A stretch of DNA of 64,000 nt from Antennarius striatus (taxonomy: Eukaryota; Chordata; Actinopteri; Lophiiformes; Antennariidae): assembly GCF_040054535.1 (NCBI RefSeq), contig NC_090789.1:4952697-5016696 (forward strand). The letters are read 5' to 3'. Positions 49,401 to 61,306 of this stretch are shown one piece after another; the stretch's first letter is position 1, and every line of letters begins with the position of its first letter. The notes beneath the pieces are model-generated. The model did not search any database, was not told the origin of the DNA, and saw nothing but the letters and a program-made list of their open reading frames with translations. The translations under genes were made by a program, and so were the position numbers.

Positions 49401-50533
49401 TGCAGAAGGAGTCTCAGGCGACTGCACCAAAGACGGGGGGGTGCTCATCTCCGCTGAACTCCAGAGGGATTTTTTAGACTGACGTTTTTGGTTGCAGTCT
49501 AACAAATCCACCATCTGCGATTGAATGGGAGGGTCCACGTGCTGCACAGGTGTTGCTTCTGATTGGCTGACAAGCTGATCGCTTAAGATGTTCATCAGAG
49601 TTACTGCTGAAGTGTTACAGAGAGAAATCAAAAGCTCAGAAAAAGACAGGCATTTATAGAAATACTGCCTCAAATCCAGGACGAGACACTAAAGAGAAAG
49701 ATGAAGATTAGGGTTTAAGGGGCTGGCAAAGCAGAGTTTGAGATCGACTGTTCTTGACAAGCGAATAGTCACTGACCATTATTCTCACTGCAGGTAGCGA
49801 TCATCTGGTAGACAGCATCTTCAACCTCTAACAACTTCATGTAAGGTGCAAGAAGACGTGAATACACAAATCCAAAACACTCCAGCGGTCGTAACTACTT
49901 GACACAATCAGGACAACGTACCCGGATGTGACCTGGTCCCTCTTTACCCTCAAGCACCTTTGCTTTCTCCATCAGCGGCCAAGCCAGCTTGGACAACTCA
50001 GCATTCTCCTTCCATTCAGACAGCAGGTGGGGGTGCCAGGTTTTCTATCGAGCAAAACTCACAACCTGTTGATAAAATTCAACCTGAAGCAGAAGATACA
50101 GATTCCTTCCACGATGCTACTCACAATGTAGTTGAATCTGTGGAGGCTTCCAGTGATGTGGTTCCTCACGTCAGCTTTACTAAGCCGACACACACAGACT
50201 GTACACAAGTACAGCACTTTTCCCTTGTGTATACCTGCATTTACACATTCCACAATACAGCCCAGACCTGCAGGGGCATCAAAAAGTCAAATAATTTCAA
50301 ACCACACAGGACACACATTAAACACACACGATGGATGGGATTATCTGTTACAGACCAATAATGGGCTGCAGTCGCTTCTTGTTGTTTAGATAAAACCGCA
50401 GGGAATCCAGTAGCTGGCCCGTGCTAAAAATTCCTATGGACAGAGGATGCATCAGTACACAAAAAAAGGCGCTAATGTGGCCATCTAAAGGTGGAATATG
50501 ACCGTTACCTTTCTCTGTATCCACCGGCTGCAT
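46415..50533 (-). CDS. Gene B: second uncharacterised tandem zinc-finger protein
   Basis: Eleven coding exons join in frame: 50509-50533, 50356-50433, 50125-50267, 49922-50044, 49777-49834, 49343-49606, 48720-48856, 48526-48642, 48352-48409, 47402-47467, 46415-47286. The product is 646 residues starting MQPVDTEKG. A first finger module reads PIIGLGC ... YLCTVCVCRL ... HITGSLHRFNYI (C56-x2-C59-x11-H71-x5-H77). A second reads LIGLSHVVEYR ... CFLCHCCRI ... HLTSSSHLVNYL (C250-x2-C253-x11-H265-x5-H271). The spacing is identical to finger 2 of gene A. The last 872-base exon encodes a low-complexity region with a basic start (RRAKTMRNKKR), an acidic patch (SEDCECDHD) and a Tyr/Gln/Ser-rich end. The module folds like U1-type fingers, so RNA or DNA binding is possible, but the function is unknown. 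The ATG is preceded in the same exon by an acceptor at 50555, and an upstream non-coding exon is likely at 53705. Weakest junctions: the GTCTGT donor at 50355 and the AAG acceptor at 49834. Confidence 0.82.
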
Positions 50534-51478
50534 GTTGCTGTTACAGAACCACCACCTGCATCAAGTCAAAGGGATGACGCCCTTTTGCCTTGTGAGATAT
50601 TTAAACTGGACAAACAGTGTCTCCCTTTGCCAGGTCAAGCCAGTCTGCACACATGATGGGGGGAAACAGAGCACACTTTCAAGGTCACTGCACATTTAAT
50701 CGAGACAACCAGAAAGCAAACACAACCGAAGGCCATGGGAACCTGTGGGTGAAATATCTGTGTAAGTCACGAGATGTGAGTCCACATTATACAGAGACAG
50801 GGGCAGCTTTCTATCCTAAAGCCTGATCCCTACTCTCAAACACTTTGCCTTTATGCTAAAGGCCAAACAGGGAATTACTTTTCAACCTTAGTAGTCTTAG
50901 CAGCTGGAGTTTCCCCAGAACTCAGGATCCATCACTCTCATTTTGGGTGACACACTTCAGAAAGTATAACCACATACCTTACTTTAGAACGGGTTTCAAA
51001 GCAGAATATCATGTCAACAGGGTTAAAGGATATTACACATCCTGTTTTATGAACAGGATTCACAGAAAACTAAGGGCCACAGGGTCGCGTTTTGTTCCTG
51101 AATACCCCCAACCAACACTGTAAGGAAATGGCAAGGAATTTCGGTGTTATCTGAGGTTATATGGGGGCAATTCACTGAACCTGGTGGGATCAGAGGACCA
51201 CATCAGAAGATGGTTGTCAGTCGTAAACTCATCAAGGGCCGTTGTTGGTGGAAGGCTTTGCTAAATTGTTAGCCAGGGGTACAGTGTCACATCCCACCTT
51301 TGTGGTAATGGTTTAAAATGAAGTCAGTGAGCTGTGACTTCTGTGCATCCGTTCAGATTATTTGCTGACTCTCATCTGTAAAACTTGTAAAACCCACAAC
51401 CATTTCCTTATTGTGGGTTGAAAACTGGCAAAAACATGTTCACCAGAAAGTTCCCTCTTTGCTAAAGAGATTTTCATC

Positions 51479-52221
51479 TGTTTTGTGAAATTTTAAGCCT
51501 TATTTGAAGACCGAAGGTCCGAAGTAAGTCAGCACACTCGCAAATGGTTAATATGTTTATTATAACAAAAGATCCACAAAGCAAGCAAATATAATCAACC
51601 GTGATGAAAATGCTAGATACAGGTTGTCACTCCCGCAATCCCCACATTAACATCAGTTCAAAGAATGCAAACAAGTCATCAGCTAAATCACTCTAACCGT
51701 TGACAATAGGCGGAGAGCCAACACCTCAGTCAGAGCAGCAGATGAAAAACAAATGACCAGGTGTCCGTACCTAGACCCGTGGTAGACTCTGACTGGTAGA
51801 GAAAAATCTCTTTATAGTGGAATATCGCGTGTAAGTGAGGAGGGCCGGTCCCCACTTGCAGGCAATATCCATTTTTTGTCAAGGCTAGCAGTCTCCCCTT
51901 ATTTAGGCTGATAAGGCAAATACGAGCATCAGCTAAAATAATACAACAAGTGGTACATCTCACAGGTTGACACGTTTACAGGAACTCTCATGAGTTGGGG
52001 TACTTACTGCGCAAGAACAAGAACATATATTTTATGGGAATGTGCAGATAAGGAAGGATATTTTATGAGAATGTGCAGAGTTGGGGTACTTACTGAACAT
52101 ATATTTTATGGGAATGTGCAGATAAGGATGAGTTCGAGTCCATGGGAATGTACAAACAAGGAATAACAGTATGAGTTTGAGTTCATTCATGGGACACATA
52201 AGACATACACTTTCCTCCGCA
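51479..52221 (-). mobile_element. Solo LTR, copy 1 (743 bp)
   Basis: The block begins TGTTTTGTGAAA, ends CCTCCGCA, and is flanked on both sides by TCATC (51474-51478 and 52222-52226), a 5-base target-site duplication. A related block lies at 60530-61301. On the minus strand a TATA-like CTATAAAGAG is followed by AATAAAC near the end, the order expected for promoter and poly(A) signal in an LTR, so the element probably points left. A partial internal duplication of roughly 70 bases lies at 51990-52130. No gag or pol sequence adjoins. A 5-base duplication suits Ty3-like or retroviral integrases; the family is not resolved. Confidence 0.85.
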
Positions 52222-52820
52222 TCATCAGACACCTATTTGGAGTCAAACTTAACAAGCATATAATGAATGACAAAGAGTTTGAAACTGATAATGAAATGTT
52301 CTCTTTTCACTTGTACTTTTATTATTTTTGCAAAAAACACTTTTTCTTCACTTTTTCATTCTCTATATTTTATTCATCTTAAAATATGCAAAAAAGGTGG
52401 TTTTTGTCACTGCATTCCTTTTTAAATGAAAGTAAGATCTTTTGATTTTGAATTTTGTTGCACTTCATCAAATACAACAGCTCTCAAGTTATCTGAATTT
52501 TTAATGCACCATCACTTAAGTCTTCCCTTCATAACACAATAAATACCAAAACAAAACCCATAAATAGAGCGTGAGCAGACAAAAAAACAACATTTCTTGT
52601 TGCGTTCTCTAAATCTGGAACTCCATAGAGAATTGTTGATATGTAAATATATGTTATGCCTTTAATCACATTATAACAACTGTTTCAATGTGTTCTCAGG
52701 ATAGCAGGAGCAGCGAGAGAATAAAAAGGTCACAAGTTCTCAGTGGAAAGTTTTTCCTACTGATACAGATGAAGACACTCAATTGATTCATGCCCTGATT
52801 ATGCACAAAGAAATAAATAT

Positions 52821-53210
52821 TGTAAGGAGTACTAGTTCTCCCCTCCCGTAAATCATGCAATGTCCTGTTACGGGAACTTTCTTCTGTTAGGAAAACATGT
52901 ATTCAGCCTTGTACTGTGCTGTGGTCATTTAACCCTTATATGGTAATCGATTTCTATGTCTTTCTGTCTCAACTCCACCCATTATGATGTAACCAATGTT
53001 AAGCAATGTCAAGCATAAAAACATGTGGAGACTCACTCCTCTTTGGACTTTTTTCTTTTTGTCCCCTTGTCGACAAGTAAAGCTGTGTTGAAGAAATACT
53101 TTGGTCTCCGAGTATTTTTTATGTCAGTGCATTTTTGGAAAGAAACCAGAACTAGAGTGTCTTGTGTTTTGATTGATGTTCTCTCTAGTGACAGGAATCC
53201 TGACATTACA
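52821..53210 (+). mobile_element. Possible LTR remnant of a second type (390 bp)
   Basis: The block starts TGTAAGGAGT and ends CTGACATTACA, so its ends form TGTAA/TTACA inverted repeats. Inside are CATAAAAACATGTGG (TATA-like) and a downstream AGTAAAGC (weak poly(A) signal). TTTTGGTGAA immediately follows and could be the start of a primer-binding site. No target-site duplication is visible (ATAAATAT versus TTTTGGTG), which would fit a 5' LTR whose body was lost. It is unrelated to the 743-bp LTR. The call is tentative. Confidence 0.45.
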
Positions 53211-53704
53211 TTTTGGTGAATTTAAACTACTTCTTCACACCAACCAGTAGATGGCGCTGCAGCACCAACCCTGGACCAACGGGACAAGTCCATGCCATTA
53301 GCGCAGGTTATCAAGTTCAGGTTTAATTAAGTACAACGCGACCAACGAAACCAACCTCTAATTGAAAAGCATCATTTGATGAAAGTCTCTTTTAACGTCA
53401 CAAATTACACGATGGACTCAGCCGGCCTTTCACACGTGGAGGACGCCACCCGTGTCAACAAAAACCAAAAGTTGACTTCTCCAGACGAAAACACACCGCA
53501 ACTCCCACAGAACACGAACCAAGTACAGTACTGTACTTGCCACACGCACCGGAAATAGCTTATTTCATTCGAATTAACATAAAATATACAACACAACGGA
53601 AAGCAACCGAAGCAGCAACCGTCAGCTGGAGCCATGCTAACAATTCTGTCTACTAAAGTTCTATCTTTTTTTTTTTTTTATCTTGTGGTTGTAAAATGAC
53701 TCAC

Positions 53705-53800
53705 CGTGACAGACGCCACAGGCTGACAGAGAAGACGAGTCGAGCGGAGGCGTCTGGTCAGCTCTGGTCACTCCCTGACTGGGTTGAACCAGTAATAACC
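53705..53800 (-). other. Probable non-coding first exon of gene B
   Basis: On the minus strand GTCTGTCACG is followed by the strong donor GTGAGTCA, with the exon ending at 53705. The sequence upstream is CpG-rich. The 5' boundary is approximate. It would be spliced to the acceptor at 50555. Confidence 0.45.
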
Positions 53801-53860
53801 TCGGTCGTGGGCTCGTGCGAGTGACGGTCACGTGACCAGAAGAAGTAGAGAGAAGAGGAA
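53800..53860 (-). promoter_or_regulatory. E-box palindrome upstream of gene B
   Basis: GGTCACGTGACC at 53826-53837 is a perfect palindrome containing the CACGTG E-box, in the form preferred by USF and MiT/TFE factors. It lies some 30-40 bases beyond the probable first exon. Actual binding is not shown by sequence. Confidence 0.5.
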
Positions 53861-56800
53861 GATTTTTTTATTTTTTTTTTATTTTTGCAAAAACACTTTA
53901 ATCTCATTCAAACATTTTGCAGTTTTACATCAGATGAAAGCATGTAAGTGCCTCAGAACATCTTTTCCAAACAAACTTCAATCACATTTAGAACATTTTA
54001 CAATTTTTCATTAGATGAAATTTCAAAAACACTAAACACTCAAAAACATTAAACACCAAGAAACAAAGGGAAATACAATATAAGAATTAGTGCATTATAA
54101 CAGGAAGTTTGCAAAAGTGAGGTGGTCAATCAACTAAAGTGCATAGGACATTTTTGTAACACCAGATGTTCCTAAAGTTATTCAGGTCTTTTGTCAATTT
54201 ATAGAAACCAAATTCTAGTTTTAAGCGACATCTGATGTTACAGCAAAAAACAGTAGCTGCTTCTTGAGCGGTATTGTTTTCAATTTTCCTCTTCCTGGTT
54301 ACATGAATTGCAAGTTTTGCCTCCCCAGAAATAAAATTTAAAAGCTGCACTAGAAGAGGAAGAGAAAGAAGAAAAAAAAGTGTGTGTGTATTATACTGTA
54401 TATATACTGTATATACACACACATACAGTATATATACTGTATATACACATACGTACAACTCACAACTCACTGATTACCATTTTTGGGGCTAAGCAGACTT
54501 TTTAAGTTTTCTGGACATCCGTCAAGTCAACAAAGAGCAGACGGCTACACACATATTATTCAGTCAACAGTCCACAGTCCACTTTATTCAACAAGCTAGT
54601 CAGTTACACAAAGCATAAGCAGAGTCAGTGATATCATACCAGTATTTTCCAACATTTGTCTATGTCATGTTTAGCGTAGGTTGTTGTCCGAACCAACATG
54701 AGTTGCTGTCTTGCACATCAAAAAGTTGTCACCTCCTTGAACCCAGGGTGTTTTTGCTTTGTCTGCTTGTTCTAAGAACGGAGGAAACCAAAAAGTTCAC
54801 ACCTGTAAATCTTACGCCTATAAACTTTGAGCTTCAAGCCAGGTGACATTTATTGCGGTTGCATTACGTTTAGTTTGTTTCAATGTTGGGGGTGCTCGAC
54901 TTCTACCTTTGTTTCCTTGTCTTAAGGCAGCATTGCTATTAATATGTACCCCCTGTAACCATCCTTCACTGTCTCCTCTCAAACAGCATTGCTCCTTGTG
55001 TGATATGAGTCTCAAAGCTTTGGCAATTAGATTCTGAAAGACAAGTTCTTGATTTCTTAACCTCTTTATTTAAATCAACAAGGAAAGTTGCCAACACAGT
55101 TCGTAGTAAATCCAAGCTCTGCTGTGTGTGTACAGTATGTGGACCTGAGTGGGCAGATACTGGAATTAATGGAAACTGACCGTATGTCAAACTGACTGGT
55201 CAGTTTCTAGATGACCTGTGCATCTGGAAACCTCAATAGGTCATCTTTGCAAGAGGGATCACACCATCTCCACACCACCAGAACCACACACAGCATTCCA
55301 ACGACCTTTGGTCCGTAGGTCCAAATAAATCATTTTAGCATTCAAACATTTAAACATTCCACCACACAGTTTCACATCCCTCCTCTGGTTTTACTCAGTC
55401 TGGTTGGTTAGGTTCTATCAAAACCACACACCACACAATATTCTGCATTGGCTATGCCGAATATTGTGAGGTGTCCTAATATGTCCTAATCATATAAACA
55501 AGGTTAACAAATAATAGATTATAAACAGAATATTATGATTATTCTAACATAATCCTCCTCCTCATGGATTGGCGCTGCCTCCAGATGTCATCTGATTCAC
55601 ACCGAATTCACTCGTTCATCCTGCAGGGAAATTCTACCTCATTCACTGTTGCTAATTTCTCTTAAGGATAACAGACTTTTCCACCCACTCATTTCAATGG
55701 TGATTTTATCATAGTTGACGTCTTCCAGAATTTCCTTTAGGGTCACTGAATGACCCCTAGGGGTCATTAATCTCTAAATACCCCTCTAGTCCAGGCTGCT
55801 CTAAACACATTGATCATTCAAAGTGACAAACAGATCTCATGCTTTCTACCCACACCCCATCTGTTTACATAAAATGATTGTAAATACACTTTTGGCACTG
55901 TTTTGGCAGTGTCAGGATTAGATCAAACCACTGGACCTTTATACATTTGCTTTGCAGAAGGTTCTATAATTGTCTCAGGACAAAAACACTGCTACTAGAC
56001 AATGCAAAACTATTCAAAGTTCTCATATCGACTTCCTTTTACGCAGACTGTGTCCCTCATTCTAATAAATAATGAGGTTGTGGTCTGTCAGCGTTATCTA
56101 TGTCTGCCGTTAGCATTTATATTTTGACTCCCTTACACTTGATAAGTGGATTAGCTTGACTCTGAAGGTTTTAGCTGCATCGAACATAAATCTGGAAACA
56201 CAGCGTAATGAATTTCTGTGATCTGACTCCCTGTCTTAGCAGCAGATGAACTCCAGGATACAGAGTGCATAGTAAGGTCACATGGCTGAGTAAATATCTG
56301 AACAACAACGTGTCTAGTTAGTCTACGTTATCCGAACACAGCCTTCTGGCAGGAATAATCGTCTTTTCAATCCTCCTGCCTTTCCGTCGGTGTAATGGGA
56401 ACAATTTAAATGCTGTCTCTTCTGCTTCCGTAATAGAACTATTTCCAGCTCCCAGTGACCCACAACTGGGAGCTGGAGTGCGGATGAAGCAGTCAGGATT
56501 CATCCAATTCATGCATCTGATAGCAAAATATTTTTTTCTTCCATATGGAGTGTTTTGTCCAGGTAATCACTCTGAATCATGACTGAATTACGCTGACTGC
56601 TATCTCTCACTCATTCTCTGCTGCAGCAAAGTAAAATAAAATCTTCAAAGACAGTTTCTTGTGATTGCCTTCATTACAGAAATTTCCACGACAAGGAATG
56701 AATTGAATCCACGCACTGTTACCGTTGGTGTAACTAATGTGTTTCAGTAGTATGAAGTCCTGAAGTCACACAGAATTCACTCACTCATGTCTGTGGGTGC

Positions 56801-57008
56801 AGGGAATTTTCAAGGTCCCATTCCAGTATCTGCAACTTCTACATCCTTCTACGATAAGATGTTGATTTATTAGTCCAAAAGTTGGGAAATTTTAATTATT
56901 ATGGCAGCACAAGCATTGCGGGGTTAGTAACAGAGATGTATAAGAATAAACACTCCACAAATAAGATAAATAATAAGTTTATAAATGTTGATATTCACAC
57001 TCTGTGTG

Positions 57009-57058
<50 letters not shown>

Positions 57059-57979
57059 CGTGTGTGTGTGCGTGTCCATGTGTGCGCCTGCGTGTGTGTG
57101 TGGTTGACTGGGAGCCTGACGATCCTATGACCGTAGGAGAGCAGACAATTTTTTTTTATCATAAATGTTTTGTACTTGCACTGTGTTATGGAGGACGGTC
57201 AGGACTCCAACACCAAAAATTTAAACACATGTTATTTTAGTAGGTCTCACTTCTTCTTTTGGCTTCAGCTGCTGCCCTGTCATGCCCCAGTCGGGGCGCA
57301 GTTCCTCTTTGGTTTACTGCTTGATCTGAGCAAGCAGAAAAATATGCAAAGGTGAAAATGATTACAACAACTGCTTAAGGTAGATCAAAAATAATATCAC
57401 TCTTGCAATGCCACAGTACTTTGAATGATAACTTATATACAATTCTCAAATCAGGAACTTACTTGGTTCATTGTCTATTCGTGAGAGAAACCCCAGTCTT
57501 GTTGACCATGAACATTTACAACTCTATGGAGTGAAGCTTCACATCAATGTCTCTCTCTGCAACTGAGTTTCAAGTTAATAATGACTCTTTTGCATTCCAG
57601 CATTATTTATGTCCTCATGTGACTTTCAGTTTTTCCTCAACTGTTCTGATTCCTGCTTATTACATAAATGACACATCTTGATCGTACAGAAGACATAAGA
57701 TACTGTATATGACAGCATAGCATTAAGTATATGAGAACAGCATAATGGAATTAATGAGGATTTAGTCAGTGTTTTGGTTTTCTATCTTAAAAATGGATTA
57801 ACATTAAAGCTTGTAAATAAATTAAGTAATTGCCATTTTTATAAAAAGTAATAATCAATGAGGGGCACCACCCTTTTAAATAGCTAGTAGGTGACATTTA
57901 TACGAAGAACATCACATTAAATATTTAATAAAATAAGTAGGAATGTCAATCAACGATTGATTGACTCCACTGTTACAGC
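53861..57979. other. Long non-coding stretch, repeats only
   Basis: No exon could be supported. Items seen: an AT/GT palindromic microsatellite near 54380-54450 (repeated ACTGTATATA and its complement), an interrupted (GT)n at 57001-57105, and a possible LINE tail fragment near 57240-57315, whose minus strand reads CTGCGCCCCGACTGGGGC and ends in AAAAGAAGAAG. The stretch 54500-57000 shows nothing recognisable. Confidence 0.4.
57001..57105. repeat. Interrupted (GT)n microsatellite
   Basis: A GT-rich tract broken by GC, AGCG and CCATG interruptions. It produces an artificial Cys/Val-rich open frame that is not a gene. Confidence 0.85.
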
Positions 57980-57984
57980 TGAGA

Positions 57985-58165
57985 CTATTCGGTGTTACCC
58001 AAACATCAAGCCCTGGGTAGAAATCCTTTAAATAAGGAGAAGGGTGCTTTTGGAGTCACACCTCGAGACAATGATCGCAGAAGGTATGCAGGAAAAAGCT
58101 GGAGAGGAAACTCCAAGAAAATAAAAGAATACAATGAACTTTCCGCTCTTTATCAGATTGGACCC
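57985..58165 (+). mobile_element. Decayed LINE ORF fragment
   Basis: YPNIKPWVEIL (about 57995) resembles the conserved 'PNxKPW' motif upstream of the reverse transcriptase in fish LINEs. With a frame shift it is followed by NKEKGAFGV and SKKIKEYNEL, which recall the basic helix that comes next. Stops and the frame shift show it is non-functional. Identification is from memory of the motif order. Confidence 0.45.
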
Positions 58166-58837
58166 AATGCTGACAACACCCCCTGCTAGACCCGGTCTCC
58201 CAATAAAAAACAGTCCTCTTCATGCCTCCAGAGGCCGATGCTAACCCCCATTATCAAAGCAAATGAGGTGAGAAAAAGTTGGGAGAACTCCATTGTGGGA
58301 AGGCTGCAGTCCAGAAGGAAAAGAAGAACAAAGACCACTTTCACTCAGTGGGGAGATTGTGTGAGCCCCAGGGTGCCTGAGGGTCTGAGATTGCATGGGG
58401 TCCCTGGGGTCTGGACTGCAAGACGTATTGCTATTCCTGCACCAGAGACGAGGGGATAGGGGGAGTCACAAGTTATTGAACAGATGTCTATTTGTGGAGC
58501 ATTTTGACAAAATAATGTGTTTGATTAATTTTTTTATATAGCAAATATTATGCCTGTTGTTACAGAGGGGAAGGTATTTTTAAGTATTCTGGGGTTTTTT
58601 GCGCTACTTTAAGGCAAAAAAGGTATTATTTTTATTATAAACCTCTTATTTTTTGGCAAAGTTCTATATGTATAATTGTAAATATATTGAGCAAAGACCC
58701 ATATTTTAATGATATTTTGGCATATATAAAATTAATCAATGGTTCACTAAACAAAAAGCCTTCAAAAACTTTAAATATCTGTATCAACTATAAATTTTTT
58801 GAACGTATTTAATGTTTCTGCACATTATCCTCTGTCA

Positions 58838-58950
<113 letters not shown>

Positions 58951-58999
58951 GTAATATTACACGCCCCCTCCCTCCCTCATGGTCTAGGACCGCCTCTGG

Positions 59000-59318
59000 A
59001 TCTCTTTTCCCAGCTTGCTACTTTTTACACCTTTTCCGCGGATGCGCACAGGGAGCCTGAGGGAGGAGTCCGGCTAACATCACTATTAATGCGCCGCAGA
59101 TACGAGACACTTTCACGCACGGGAGAGGAGTGGTGGAGACGCGGGAACCGTTTTGTCGTGTTGAAGATTCGCAGTTCCACAGAGGTCTTTTTAACATACG
59201 CAGTTAGTTTTTTGTGTGTTTTGAATAACTACAAGAAGCTCCTGCTTGAAGATCTACTTTTTTTTTTAATGTCTGCTGGCGTTACGGTTTGAGCATGAAG
59301 TGCGTCTTTGGCTGTCAG
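59000..59318 (+). promoter_or_regulatory. Possible plus-strand promoter and first exon
   Basis: CpG density rises sharply here (GCGGATGCGCAC, GCGCCGC, CACGCACGGG, GACGCGGG). Near the end ATG at 59295 starts MKCVFGCQ and meets a donor GTGGGTG after 59318 in phase 0. An upstream ATG (59270) opens a seven-codon frame that stops just before. This could be the first exon of a plus-strand gene whose remaining exons are outside or unrecognised. The downstream Tc1 relic and LTR would then lie in its first intron. Evidence is composition and one splice signal only. Confidence 0.35.
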
Positions 59319-59571
59319 GTGGGTGAACCAACATGTGCTTCTGCAGCATTTCCATGCATGGACGATGGAAGAATTGGGGGTCTTGACCCCAGTACTTCCG
59401 GCCAGTTTTTGTTATCTGTGTAGTACCGTTTATTTTCCTCCACTTCTAACTTTCCTCACTTTGCACATTCTGTTTCTGCCAACTTTTCTGAACGCTTGAC
59501 AGTTTAATGCATTATCCTGAGTTACAGCTTGTGGAATGAACTTTTGCAAGACCTTTAAGATATTTTTTTTA

Positions 59572-60529
59572 CACTACTGTTCAAAAATTTGGGGTCATTT
59601 AGACATTTTCTTCTTTTTTAAAGAAAAGCACTGTTATCCATTGCTAATTTGGTAAATTACTATTTTAGCTGGAAATGTCTGTTTTTTTTGGTGCAACATA
59701 AACCGAAAAACTACCTTTATGCAATATTGATGGGCCTCTAGACATACAGTATGTATATATGTATAGAGATCCATTTCCAGCAACTAATGAATGATCAGAA
59801 AACCCTCATGCAATCATGTTGGCATGGCTAAAAACACTTTAGCTTGTTAAAGAAGCTATAAAACTAACCTTCCGTTGAGAAGATTGAGTATGCGGAGCGT
59901 TAAAATGGCCAGAAAAAGGGAACTTTCATGTGAAACTTGACAGTCTATTCTTATACTTAGAAATGAAGGCTATTTCATGTGAGAAATTGTCAAGAAACTG
60001 AACACACAAAAGTGTTTACTACCTGCAGAGAACAACACAAAAGGTCTCTAACCAGAGTAGAGAGAAGAGAGAAGTAGAGAGATATTAAACTTAACTATAG
60101 ACTAATTTACTTAAGAAATGGACCCCTCACAGGCTCTCAACTGGTAGCTTCATTGACTAGTACCTGCAAAACATGTGCCAACATCCACAGTGAAGAGGAC
60201 TCTGGGATGCTGGCTTTCAGGACAGAGTAGCAAAGAAAAAGGCATGTCAGAGACTGGCCAATAAAAGAAAAAGATTAATATGGGCAAAAGAACACAGACA
60301 GAGAACATTGGACAGAGGAAGTTTGGAAGAGTTGTTATGGATGGAAAAATTGAAGTTTGAGGTGTTTGGATGCAGAACTGAAAAGATGTTAGAAGACTGC
60401 CTGACAACATTTGTCAAGTCTGGCGGGGGTAACGTGACAGTCTCGGGTGCTTTACTGGCAAGGTGGGTAATTTTTTTCAGGGTAAAATGGGATTTTGAAT
60501 AAGAAGCATATCACTCCATTTTGGCACAC
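59572..60529 (+). mobile_element. Tc1-like transposon relic
   Basis: The left end CACTACTGTTCAAAAATTTG follows a TA dinucleotide, as in Tc1 family insertions, and agrees with the common fish element end. Transposase remnants include AGCAAAGAAAAAGGC, GACTGGCCAATAAAAG, AAAAGATTAATATGGGCAAA and a conceptual segment KLKFEVFGCRTEKM. Stop codons and indels make it a pseudogene. Its right part is interrupted at TCACTCCATTTTGGCACAC by the solo LTR starting at 60530. A little Tc1-like sequence may resume after 61306. Confidence 0.85.
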
Positions 60530-61301
60530 TGTTTTGTGAAATTTTCAGCCTTATTTGAAGACCTAAGGTCTGAAGTAAGTCAGCACACTCACAAATGGTT
60601 AATATGTTTATTATAACAAAAGATCCACAAAGCAAGCAAATATAATCAACAGTGATGAAAACGCTAGATACAGGTTGTCACTCCCGCAATCCCCACATTA
60701 ACATCAGTTCACAACAGTGATGAAAATGCTAGATACAGGTTGTCACTCCCGTAATCCCCACATTAACATCAGTTCAAAGAATGCAACAAGTCATCAGCTA
60801 TATAACTTTTACCGTTGACAATAGGCAAAGAGCCAACACCTCAGTCAGAGCAGCAGATGGAAAACAAATGACCAGGCGTCCGTACCTAGACCCGTGGTAG
60901 ACTCTGACTGGTAGAGAAAAATCTCTCGTCTTTATAGTGGAATATCGCGTGCAAGTGAGGAGGGCCGGTCCCCACTTGCAGGCAACATCCATCTTTGGTC
61001 AAGGCTAGCAGTCTCCCCTTATTTAGGCTGATAAGGCAAATACGAGCATCAGCTAAGATAACACAACAAGAGGTACATCACACAGGTTGACATGTTCACA
61101 GGAAACTCGTGGAGAAACAGGTGGTGTATTTCATAGGCTGACATGTTTATAGGAACTCTCATGAGTTGGGGTACTTACTGCTCAATAACAAGAACATATA
61201 GGGATGAATTCGAGTACAAGGAATAACAAGAAAATATAAGGATGAACAGTATGACTTTGAGTTCATTCATGGGACACATAGGACATACACTGTCCTCCGC
61301 A
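60530..61301 (-). mobile_element. Solo LTR, copy 2 (772 bp), inside Tc1 relic
   Basis: It has the same ends as copy 1 (TGTTTTGTGAAA ... CCTCCGCA) and is flanked by CACAC on both sides (60525-60529 and 61302-61306). Differences from copy 1 are scattered substitutions and a 65-base tandem duplication inside copy 2 (about 60649-60777) that copy 1 lacks. On the minus strand the TATA-like and AATAAA motifs have the same order as in copy 1. Insertion into the Tc1 relic dates it as younger than the Tc1 copy. No internal viral genes are present. Confidence 0.85.
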
Positions 61302-61306
61302 CACAC

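Larger units (their letters stand above)
50556..53704 (-). other. Gene B first intron, LTR-rich
   Basis: The intron joins the probable 5' UTR exon to the ATG exon. It holds a solo LTR (51479-52221) and another LTR-like block (52821-53210). The remaining sequence, 50576-51470 and 52230-52820, shows no recognisable gene. Confidence 0.45.
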
